Below are positions 52,570-60,101 of a DNA stretch of 64,000 bases, in pieces. This DNA is from Gloeocapsopsis dulcis (GTDB lineage Bacteria; Cyanobacteriota; Cyanobacteriia; Cyanobacteriales; Chroococcidiopsidaceae): NCBI RefSeq assembly GCF_032163395.1, contig NZ_CP119968.1, forward strand, positions 2,816,001 through 2,880,000. Reading direction: 5' to 3'. The notes beneath the pieces are model-generated. The model saw only the letters and a program-made list of their open reading frames with translations. It did not search any database and had not been told where the DNA came from. Each line of letters opens with the position of its first letter. Position 1 is the stretch's first letter. The translations under genes were made by a program, and so were the position numbers.

Positions 52570-53343
52570 ATGGAAAACTACTCCTCACACTCTCCTATAG
52601 CAATTTCCCAGCGCGATCAGCTTGCTGCTGCATCTGCGATAGTGCGCCTAGAAAACGTCTTTAAGATTTATGGTGCTGGAGAAACTGAAGTTCAAGCATT
52701 GGCAGACGTTAGTTTAATAGTGGAAAAAGGTGAGTATTGCGCGATCATGGGTGCATCAGGTTCTGGTAAATCTACAGCGATGAACATTATCGGCTGTCTG
52801 GATCGCCCAACTAAAGGTCACTATTACTTAGATGGCGTTGATGTTGCAGATTTAAGTGATACCGAGTTAGCTCACATCCGCAATCGCAAAATAGGATTTG
52901 TCTTTCAACAATTTCACTTGCTTCCTCAGTCAACTGCCCTAGAAAACGTCATGCTACCGATGGTTTATGCAGGTGTTTCGACATCAGAAAGACGTGATCG
53001 CGCTGCTGAGGCATTACAACGTGTTGGATTAGGAAATCGCCTGAATAATCGACCAAATCAGCTTTCTGGTGGACAACAGCAACGAGTTGCGATCGCGCGG
53101 GCTATTGTCAATCAACCTGTGTTACTACTTGCGGATGAACCTACAGGCGCACTTGATTCTAAAACAACTCAAGAAGTCCTAGAGATTTTTGGTGAACTTA
53201 ATGCCAGCAGTATCACGATTGTGATGGTGACGCACGAACCTGATGTAGCCCGTAAAACGCAACGCATTGTCTGGTTCAAAGACGGTCAAGTTATTCATTC
53301 GCACCTAACCCCAGATGATGTTAATCGTGTGGCAACATCTTAA
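52570..53343 (+). CDS. ABC exporter ATPase, MacB/LolD/DevA type
   Basis: 257 aa. Walker A GASGSGKST, the Q-loop FVFQQFHLLPQS, the signature LSGGQQQRVAIARA, Walker B LLLADEPTGALD and switch VTHEPD. The TGALDSKT sequence after Walker B marks the LolD/MacB export type. It should energise the MacB-like permease encoded at 50134, from which it is separated by the Rieske oxygenase gene. Confidence 0.92.
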   Translation: MENYSSHSPIAISQRDQLAAASAIVRLENVFKIYGAGETEVQALADVSLIVEKGEYCAIMGASGSGKSTAMNIIGCLDRPTKGHYYLDGVDVADLSDTELAHIRNRKIGFVFQQFHLLPQSTALENVMLPMVYAGVSTSERRDRAAEALQRVGLGNRLNNRPNQLSGGQQQRVAIARAIVNQPVLLLADEPTGALDSKTTQEVLEIFGELNASSITIVMVTHEPDVARKTQRIVWFKDGQVIHSHLTPDDVNRVATS

Positions 53344-53351
53344 TACAGCAA

Positions 53352-53882
53352 TTAGAGGCTTGATGTTTTACCAGTTTGGACTTGAGTTTCGATTGGCTTG
53401 ACATCGGTGTAACCCATATTGCTGGCGATCGTCCGGAAAATTGAAATTTGATCGTCAAAATCAAGTCCTTCAATTTGTGACAACAAGTTGTTCATCGCTT
53501 CTGTTGGTTGATAGTCATTAGGCATCCCGACTACGCTATCACCCATAGCTTGTGCCCATGCATACCAAACCATCAATTGATTATTTTCTTTTAATGCACC
53601 GTAAGCACGCGAATATTCTGAGTCCTCTCGGTTAACAATTTGCCGCATAATAGTAAGTTGCTCGCTATCCGATAACTGATAGTAGTCTCCTAACAGCATT
53701 GGTGCTAATTCTGGATCAGTTGCAGCCGGTGCAGCGGGAGTAATAGAGCTACCCATTTTTTTATAAACTAGATAAAACCAAGCTAGTTTTGCGTCAGTTT
53801 CTAACCCATCGAAAGCTTGAACTACTTTTTGTGTTTTGTCACTCAGTGCTTGGGGCTGATTAGTATTTGGGCTAGAAGTCAT
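53352..53882 (-). CDS. Helical carotenoid protein (OCP N-terminal domain homologue)
   Basis: 176 aa, all-helical, matching the carotenoid-binding N-terminal domain of orange carotenoid protein (LAWFYLVYKKMGSSITPAAP; LMVWYAWAQAMGD) with no C-terminal NTF2 domain. HCP proteins bind ketocarotenoids and quench singlet oxygen or phycobilisome energy, depending on subtype; I cannot assign the subtype firmly. It is separate from the HCP at 56532, which stands next to the CTDH. Confidence 0.9.
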   Translation of the reverse strand: MTSSPNTNQPQALSDKTQKVVQAFDGLETDAKLAWFYLVYKKMGSSITPAAPAATDPELAPMLLGDYYQLSDSEQLTIMRQIVNREDSEYSRAYGALKENNQLMVWYAWAQAMGDSVVGMPNDYQPTEAMNNLLSQIEGLDFDDQISIFRTIASNMGYTDVKPIETQVQTGKTSSL

Positions 53883-54089
53883 ACCTTATCTCCAAAAACG
53901 TTCTAGCACCAGGAGTAACAAAGTTTGTAACTTCAAATCGCCCCCCAAGAGAGAGAGTTTAGTTTTGTGAGTTTTTAACTGCGTCTACTTCTTATAACAG
54001 AGATGTAAGATCTATCTCAATGAGGTTATGGCAGTGTAGCAGCCTTCTGATACGATCGCAGCATAGATAAAAAACCATAGGAGACACTT

Positions 54090-54458
54090 ATGGCTGACGA
54101 AGAAATTAGACCTAACCCCGATCAAGCAACTACTCAAGAAGCGCAGCTTGCAGCAGAAAGCATCGCTGAGGGTAAAGAGAAAGTAACAGATATAGATTTT
54201 GATGCGGATTATGCAGCTGCTCAGCAAATGAGTGTTAGCGATATTGATCGTACAGATGCGGGAGCACAAGCTGCACAAAAAGCGACAGCACCACAATTTG
54301 AAGTGTCTCAGCCAGAAGAAACTCGAACTGAAACGACGACAGGAAATCCAGAAGATTACAAACAAATGGCACAAGAAAGTTCAGCAGAATCTACAACCGA
54401 AGTCTCTGACGATCTCGTTAAGAAAGCTCTGGATAAGGGTAAAGCTGATAATTCATAG
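54090..54458 (+). CDS. Acidic, probably disordered hypothetical protein
   Basis: 122 aa, rich in Ala, Glu, Asp, Gln and Thr, with no hydrophobic core. An AGGAG ribosome binding site eight bases before the ATG supports translation. The C terminus (SDDLVKKALDKGKADNS) is the only helix-like part. I recognise no named family. An inverted repeat TGCTCAACT/AGTTGAGCA at 54507-54530 follows and could be a weak terminator. Confidence 0.62.
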   Translation: MADEEIRPNPDQATTQEAQLAAESIAEGKEKVTDIDFDADYAAAQQMSVSDIDRTDAGAQAAQKATAPQFEVSQPEETRTETTTGNPEDYKQMAQESSAESTTEVSDDLVKKALDKGKADNS

Positions 54459-54559
54459 TAAATCTTTTTGTCAAACTACATTAATACCACAGCTCGTATT
54501 CGTTTTTGCTCAACTGCAGTTAGTTGAGCATTAATTATATGTATAGAGAGATAATACGA

Positions 54560-55267
54560 CTAAAACTTCAATGTGCCTTGACTCAAAAAATCAGAATTTA
54601 ACTGGAATTTTTCATAAGAATTCAAGGCTATAACTGCAGATAATAATTCTTGCGGTTGATGCACTAAAAAATCTGGATTCTGTTGTGCCAAGACTTCTGG
54701 AGAATTGAATCCCCAAGCTACTGCGATCGCCTTAATGTTGCTCTTTCTCGCTGCTTCAATATCTCTTGTCTCGTCGCCTATGTAAATGATTTCTTCTCGA
54801 TTGAGTTCTTCTTGTTTGATAAGTTTATTAATCACTTTACTCTTACCAAAAAGTGTTGTTCCTGAGTAAATAAAATCAAATAAGTGTTGCCACTCGTTTT
54901 TTTCGAGAAACTCCACTATATTCTCTTTTGAATTAGATGTCACAATTCCCAAGCGATGTTCCATAGAACTTAACTCGCTCAAGATGCCTGTCATTTCGCA
55001 GATTGGTTTAATATTCTTAATTTCTTTATTAAGTTCGGCTCTAACTTTTTTAATCAGAAAAGGCAGCTTTAAAATTGATATTCCTGAATGCTTGACAATT
55101 TCTCTGGAACTCAAGTTTTTTAGTTGTTCAAGTTCAGCTTGAGTTGTTTGTTTATAGCCAAACTCTAAGGCTAAACGATTTGTAATATCAACAATAACAT
55201 CAATTGTATTGGCTAATGTACCATCAAAATCAAAAATAATCACTTTTGCTGTCATTGGAGGGCGCAT
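54560..55267 (-). CDS. HAD-superfamily hydrolase (phosphoglycolate-phosphatase-like)
   Basis: 235 aa. Motif I IIFDFDGTLANT (nucleophile near residue 12), motif II GIVTSNSKENI, lysine in FGKSKVI, and motif III YIGDETRDIEAARKS. The helical cap domain sits between motifs I and II (subfamily I). It resembles Gph/phosphatase proteins; the substrate is unknown. It is transcribed like queG, 31 bases downstream of it. Confidence 0.85.
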   Translation of the reverse strand: MRPPMTAKVIIFDFDGTLANTIDVIVDITNRLALEFGYKQTTQAELEQLKNLSSREIVKHSGISILKLPFLIKKVRAELNKEIKNIKPICEMTGILSELSSMEHRLGIVTSNSKENIVEFLEKNEWQHLFDFIYSGTTLFGKSKVINKLIKQEELNREEIIYIGDETRDIEAARKSNIKAIAVAWGFNSPEVLAQQNPDFLVHQPQELLSAVIALNSYEKFQLNSDFLSQGTLKF

Positions 55268-55298
55268 TTATTGTTGGAATGGACATTTTCGCTGTGCC

Positions 55299-56216
55299 CT
55301 ACAGATTTGCTTTAGCGTTTCGCCGTAACATTTCTGGTTTAATCCGCCGTAGTGCTGAAGCTGGAAATCGCTCGTTCCACTCGGCATCAGAAGTCTCAGC
55401 AAGTTCTGCTAATGTAGGGGCAATATTCCAGGGATAAGGCTGAAATTCTGCTACATCTGTTTCTTTAGCAAAACGCTGATTCCAGGGGCAAACGTCTTGG
55501 CAGATATCACAACCAGCAACCCAACCGTGGAGTTGCGATGCTACTGCTTCGGGTAATTTTTCACCCCGATTCTCAATTGTATGATAAGCGATACAACGAT
55601 TTGCATCTACAACAAATGGCTGTGTAATAGCATTTGTCGGACAAGCATCAAGACAGCGCGTACAGTTGCCGCAATGTTCCGTATGAGGCTGATCGGGAGT
55701 TAAGTTTAGGTTAGTCAAGATTTCGCCCAGAAACACCCAAGAACCATATTCGCGTGTGATGACATTGCCATTCTTGGCAATCCAACCAATTCCTGCTTTC
55801 TGTGCCCACACTTTATCTTGTACTGGACCTGTATCAGCATAGTAACGTACTTGAATTCCTTGTACTTGTGCTTCTAACCAGTGACTCAGCAACTTCAGCT
55901 TTTTGTGTAAAACTTTATGATAATCCCTACCCCAGCCATAACGCGATATCTTGGCATATTTAGTATCTGAAGGGCGCTGGTGTGGAGTGTAGTAGTTTAA
56001 GGCAACACAAATTAGCGATCGCACGTCTGGCATAACCAATTGGATGTTTTGTCGCTTAGGGTTTGCCATCCATGCCATATCTGCTTGATACCCAAGTGCT
56101 AGCCATGCTTGTAAATGTTGACTTTCTGATGTGCCATCATCAACAGATGCAATACCCACTCGATGAAATCCCAGTTCTAGGGCTTTCTGTTTGATCCAAG
56201 ACGTATCGATATCAAT
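55299..56216 (-). CDS. queG: Epoxyqueuosine reductase, N terminus without a canonical start codon
   Basis: The open frame from a GTG at 56159 gives 286 aa, but the conserved N-terminal segment [17 protein letters not shown] continues upstream in frame as far as a TAG stop near 56255. No ATG, GTG or TTG exists there; an ATT at 56216 behind GGGAG is a possible rare start, giving 305 aa. The core is intact: the B12-binding region and two 4Fe-4S motifs, [13 protein letters not shown] and [11 protein letters not shown]. It reduces epoxyqueuosine to queuosine in tRNA wobble positions. Confidence 0.85.
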   Translation of the reverse strand: MDIDTSWIKQKALELGFHRVGIASVDDGTSESQHLQAWLALGYQADMAWMANPKRQNIQLVMPDVRSLICVALNYYTPHQRPSDTKYAKISRYGWGRDYHKVLHKKLKLLSHWLEAQVQGIQVRYYADTGPVQDKVWAQKAGIGWIAKNGNVITREYGSWVFLGEILTNLNLTPDQPHTEHCGNCTRCLDACPTNAITQPFVVDANRCIAYHTIENRGEKLPEAVASQLHGWVAGCDICQDVCPWNQRFAKETDVAEFQPYPWNIAPTLAELAETSDAEWNERFPASALRRIKPEMLRRNAKANL

Positions 56217-56531
56217 CTTCTCCCATTTCAGAGCCTTACATCCACGCTAGCACCTCATCCTGGTTTGTTTGCTATAGGGTTACTGCATACAGGAAAGCTG
56301 GGGGAGTTGAGGAGATTGATTGATTTTGCTAATCAATGAAGTGCCAACATTTATCGCTTCCTAAGTTCCCTTGTGCTAGATTCCAAGCTTTATTTGTCGG
56401 TTCAAGATTACCAAACAGCCTAATTTGTAAATTTTATTTGCATTTTGTAAAGAAACGTTGCATACTAGAAGTCAAGGAGGAGAGAAGAGATTCGTGCATA
56501 CAAACTCTTGTCAAGAATCTCCAGAGCAGAC
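56217..56531. other. Intergenic region between queG and the second HCP gene
   Basis: 315 bases, divergent. AGGAGGAGAG occurs near 56476 but is too far from the HCP ATG to be its ribosome binding site. A short frame at 56336-56572 has no support as protein. Promoters of queG and the HCP gene are expected here. Confidence 0.35.
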
Positions 56532-57053
56532 ATGACATACACAACAGAGTCAGCTTCAACTATCTTTTCTAACCGCTTCGATTCGAGCACCCAATTTGCT
56601 GACGCCGTGCCTGCCACCGTAGCTTTATTCAAGCGCCTCAGTGTGAACGATCAGCTAGCGTTACTTTGGTACGCATACACGGAAATGGGACGCTCAATTA
56701 CACCTGCAGCCCCTGGTGCAGCCCGTCTACAGTTAGCCGAAGGGCTACTAAGTCAGCTCAAAAATATGTCCCATGCTGAGCAGTTGCAGGCTATGCGTGA
56801 TTTGGCAGCAAACAGAAATACTGCAATCAGCCGTTCCTATGGAGTTTTAAGCACAAATACTAAACTAGCTTTTTGGTATGAACTTTCTGTATTGATGGAG
56901 CAAGGCATCGTTGTCCCAATGCCTCCTGGATATCAGCCTTCCTCATCTGTTACAGAAGTTTTAGACGCCATTAAAAGCCTTGACTTCGGTCAACAAATTA
57001 CCGTACTTCGTAACACTGTAGTTGACATGGGAGTTGATCCTCTCGCCGACTAA
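56532..57053 (+). CDS. Helical carotenoid protein next to its C-terminal-domain homologue
   Basis: 173 aa from the ATG at 56532 (MTYTTESAS). An upstream in-frame ATG exists at 56508 but family members begin at MTYT. It is the OCP N-terminal helical domain: LALLWYAYTEMGRSITPAAPG and the final QQITVLRNTVVDMGVDP. It resembles the HCP subtype that sits beside a CTDH gene and exchanges carotenoid with it. The CTDH is encoded at 57650 on the same strand. Confidence 0.92.
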   Translation: MTYTTESASTIFSNRFDSSTQFADAVPATVALFKRLSVNDQLALLWYAYTEMGRSITPAAPGAARLQLAEGLLSQLKNMSHAEQLQAMRDLAANRNTAISRSYGVLSTNTKLAFWYELSVLMEQGIVVPMPPGYQPSSSVTEVLDAIKSLDFGQQITVLRNTVVDMGVDPLAD

Positions 57054-57104
57054 TCCGAAGTGTAACGAAATTTTCTTCCCCTTCTCTTACAGAGAAGTAG
57101 GCTG

Positions 57105-57566
57105 AAAGCCCTCCTCTTTTAAGAGAGGGATGAAAGCTAGTTGCAAGATTTATCAAGACAAGTGTATTGATTTATACGCATAATTCTGAGATAATAAACA
57201 TTGTGAGTAAGACTCGCCATCTACGTGAGGAATCATCCTAGTTGAGGCGAAATCCCTGCATCTAAGAAACAACGGTTAGGTTTTATTCCTAGCGGCAGTA
57301 TGACTACAGCACTGCGAATAATGGCAGGATGAGGAGCGTACCTGATTGGCTTGGTGATGGATGTCGGAAAGCAAATCATAGATAAAGTAGACGTAATCCA
57401 TGTGCTCTTGTATCAGCATGAGAGAGCGTGTAGGGCGTTTTTGACTGCGCCCACCAGCGAGAGTCTGGTGACAGCTAAATTGATGTGAAGCGGTGCGAAT
57501 AGGCTTGTAGCCTATCGCAGAGCAACGATTTAGAATCCCTTCGGCGCGAGCCTTGGGAAAAGTCAA
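57105..57566 (+). mobile_element. Transposase-less IS200/IS605-type element (remnant C)
   Basis: The left end AAGCCCTCCTCTT...AAGAGAGGGATG forms a hairpin at 57109-57129. The right end has AGAATCCC, a hairpin with GGC/GCC stem, then TGGGAAAAGTCAA, ending at 57566. These match the left and right signatures of remnants A and B. The roughly 400 bases between them have no coding frame longer than about 100 codons and none that looks like protein. It separates the HCP and CTDH genes. Confidence 0.5.
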
Positions 57567-57649
57567 TGTTCTCTAATACAATTCTTAAAAAGAGTAGGAT
57601 CGTGATCTGCTCTTTTTCTTGTATGACCTTGCTCCTAGACTGCCTGCTT

Positions 57650-58087
57650 ATGAACCCTGAATTTCTCTCTTCAACCCAAGGTTCTCTTGAACATTCAATT
57701 AGTATTGAAGGTATCACTGAACCAACGATATTAAATTATTTTGAAAATCTAAACTCAGCTAATTTTGATGCAACAGCTGCACTATTTGCTGTTGATGGAA
57801 CACTCAAAGCGCCTTTTGAATCTCCAATTGTAGGGCGAGAGGCGATCGCTGCTTACCTGCATCAAGAAGCACAAGGCATGATACTTGCACCTACTCAAGG
57901 TATAATTGAGCCGCAAGACGACGCATTTAAAGTTCAAGTTGCCGGAAAAGTGCAAACTTCTTGGTGCGGTGTCAACGTTTCTTGGATATTTCTACTCAAC
58001 CAGCAACGTGAAATTCTTGCGGCTACAGTAAAACTTCTTGCTTCACCTCAGGAATTACTAAATATGCAACGTTCCCAAAGCCAGTGA
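57650..58087 (+). CDS. C-terminal domain homologue of orange carotenoid protein (CTDH)
   Basis: 145 aa from the ATG at 57650; the frame is open from 57566 but the added residues are within or beside remnant C. The NTF2-like domain reads SIEGITEPTILNYFENLNS, then FESPIVGREAIAAYL and KVQTSWCGVNVSW. Cys106 in WCGVNV is close to the position that forms a disulfide in known CTDH dimers. CTDHs carry ketocarotenoids between membranes and apo-HCP/OCP. The order HCP-CTDH supports a shared function. Confidence 0.92.
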   Translation: MNPEFLSSTQGSLEHSISIEGITEPTILNYFENLNSANFDATAALFAVDGTLKAPFESPIVGREAIAAYLHQEAQGMILAPTQGIIEPQDDAFKVQVAGKVQTSWCGVNVSWIFLLNQQREILAATVKLLASPQELLNMQRSQSQ

Positions 58088-58115
58088 AATGGTTGGCTCA
58101 GATTTCTCTATTTAC

Positions 58116-58547
58116 TTAAGCCACAAGTGATTGTTCGAGCGATCGCACCAGCATCTGACGTCCGAGATCAATGTCACGTTCTGCACATTGCCAGTCGGGG
58201 TGGGCAGTCATTAATAAGCTTTCTAAGGCTTCTTGATCAAAGAGATGCCACACAGGTATTGCACTATCAACTTCTACTGCATAGCAGTTTGAGCTAATAC
58301 AATGAATCGTCCAACTGTTAGTCGTCCTGACTACTTGCATTTGTTGTTGCGGTTGCAGCAAGCGAAATTTGCGAACTGTCTGTTTAAACTCACTGAGTGA
58401 AGACACCATTAACCCTGGAAGTGCAACTGGTGTATCTACATCACCATTGACTGTAATCCAGTAGTACCGTGCTGGGTCAATTCCTACTAACCAAGGCAAT
58501 TCATCATCCAAACGATAACGAGGTGCTAAAGAAATTGATGGTGTCAT
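58116..58547 (-). CDS. Conserved hypothetical protein, 143 aa
   Basis: A soluble protein with balanced composition (RYRLDDELPWLVGIDPARYYW; VWHLFDQEALESLL). It has no signal peptide, membrane helix or motif I recognise. It overlaps nothing and has a single plausible ATG at 58547. It stands between the CTDH and a response regulator and could belong to either context; no function can be offered. Confidence 0.65.
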   Translation of the reverse strand: MTPSISLAPRYRLDDELPWLVGIDPARYYWITVNGDVDTPVALPGLMVSSLSEFKQTVRKFRLLQPQQQMQVVRTTNSWTIHCISSNCYAVEVDSAIPVWHLFDQEALESLLMTAHPDWQCAERDIDLGRQMLVRSLEQSLVA

Positions 58548-58803
58548 AACAAAAGCTTTGATGAACTTGATCTACAACTAATCGTCGGTAAAGCAAGTTT
58601 TCCTTCTAAAAGAGAAATAACTTTGTTTACCATACTTTGTCTCTCATAAGATCAAGTCTTCAATAAAAACTTGTATTTATAAACTCTTTTTAACAAAAGT
58701 TATAATAATTAATAAAGAGGTCAGAGGAGCGGGTAAAAAGAATTGAACCGAGCCTTTCTCCTCGATGTTTTTCTTCCCCTAACCCCTCGCCCCTTCTTTG
58801 TGA

Positions 58804-59526
58804 TTACCCTACTAAGCCAGAACGTAATGCGCGAACGGCAGCTTGAGTACGGTCATCAGCACAAAGCTTATTAAGAATGTTGCGTACATGAGTTTTCACT
58901 GTGCCTACAGTGATATATAGCTTCTCTGCAATCACTGCATTACTGCAACCTTCAACGATTAGTTGTAACACCTCAAGTTCTCTTTCCGTCAGCGGGTAAG
59001 CAGCAATCATCTGGTCATATTCTGCATCAGCAGCATTAATTGCAACTGTTTTGCTATCTATAGTGGCTGGCTCTGTAGCTTCAGGAGTTTCTTTGGCTTG
59101 TTGGAGAACAATCCGTGCGATCGCTGGATCGATCCAAGAGTTACCACCATGCGTTACCCGTAATGCTTCTAGTAAGTTGTCAAAACTAATATCCTTCATA
59201 CAATAAGAGTCAGCACCTGCAGCAAATGCTGCTAGCACAGCTTCTTTGTTATCGCGTAACGTTAAAATCAATACTTTGGTGTTGCTATCATCCTCACTGT
59301 CTTGACTTGCTTTGATTTGCCGTGTAAGTTCAATGCCATCTTTGTCAGGTAAGCCAATGTCAACAATGGCAATATCAGGATGGCTGATTTGTAATAGTTT
59401 CAACCCTTCACCAGCATTAGCAGCTTCTCCAACCACTTCAATCTCCTGTCGCTGTTGCAGGGCTGTACGAATACCTACACGGGTGAGGTCATGGTCTTCA
59501 ATTAGAGCAACACGAATTTTATTCAT
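58804..59526 (-). CDS. NarL/LuxR-type response regulator
   Basis: 240 aa from the ATG at 59526; a frame start at 59547 adds seven residues. Receiver domain: acidic pair IEDHD, phosphoacceptor Asp in DIAIVDIGLPDKDG (about residue 52), Lys in SYCMKDI. The C-terminal LuxR helix-turn-helix is LTERELEVLQLIVEGCSN and IAEKLYITVGTVKTHV. It binds DNA upon phosphorylation. No cognate kinase gene is adjacent on the same strand; the kinase at 60102 diverges from it. Confidence 0.93.
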   Translation of the reverse strand: MNKIRVALIEDHDLTRVGIRTALQQRQEIEVVGEAANAGEGLKLLQISHPDIAIVDIGLPDKDGIELTRQIKASQDSEDDSNTKVLILTLRDNKEAVLAAFAAGADSYCMKDISFDNLLEALRVTHGGNSWIDPAIARIVLQQAKETPEATEPATIDSKTVAINAADAEYDQMIAAYPLTERELEVLQLIVEGCSNAVIAEKLYITVGTVKTHVRNILNKLCADDRTQAAVRALRSGLVG

Positions 59527-60101
59527 TGTCAATAACCGCTTGTACAATTCTTAAATTTAAAACGGAGGTTACTAATCTGACAGAACTAGTTTAGTTAAGA
59601 TCACCCATTAACAGAAGTAGAGATTTCTCTAATCTAAAGCAATTCAATGGCAAATTTTTCTGGTTTTTCTGAAACGTCTCCTCACTAAGCGATCGCTTAA
59701 GGTCTATGCTGAACAAAGCCGGAAAAACGTATACTTTGTTACTTCTTGCCATGCATACAAGTACACAAACCCGTGAGGCTTGCCTGACATCGTTATTTAT
59801 CAGCTTAATTTTTAGAATAAACTTAATTTGCCATAGTTAATCTTTGATAAAGCACTTGCGTTTGCGACTAAGGGTTGTGGAGATTATTGTATCAATTAGA
59901 GAAGCGCAAATTCCTGTCTTTAAGAGAAGTAAGCCAGCGTTTATGTTGTTTTTAGTGCCCAATGCAGTATCCTAGAGCTTCACCGTCTACCTGCAAGTAC
60001 TAGCCGCGTTATTTATATAAAGTAGAACATAACTTCAAAAAAAGGCTCGGGAATGCCAGTACCGCAAAATATTGTTGCATAAATTAACAATAGTTTTACC
60101 T
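59527..60101. other. Divergent regulatory gap between the response regulator and PAS kinase genes
   Basis: 575 bases with no gene that I can support. The two signalling genes are transcribed away from each other, so both promoters lie here. No hairpin with a T-run or tandem repeat stands out. Confidence 0.4.

Noticed and set aside
57276-57717. Two minus-strand frames of 96 and 80 codons over remnant C and the CTDH start
   Set aside because: They are Ser/Gln/Arg-rich without structure, overlap each other and the carotenoid-protein gene, and lack ribosome binding sites.
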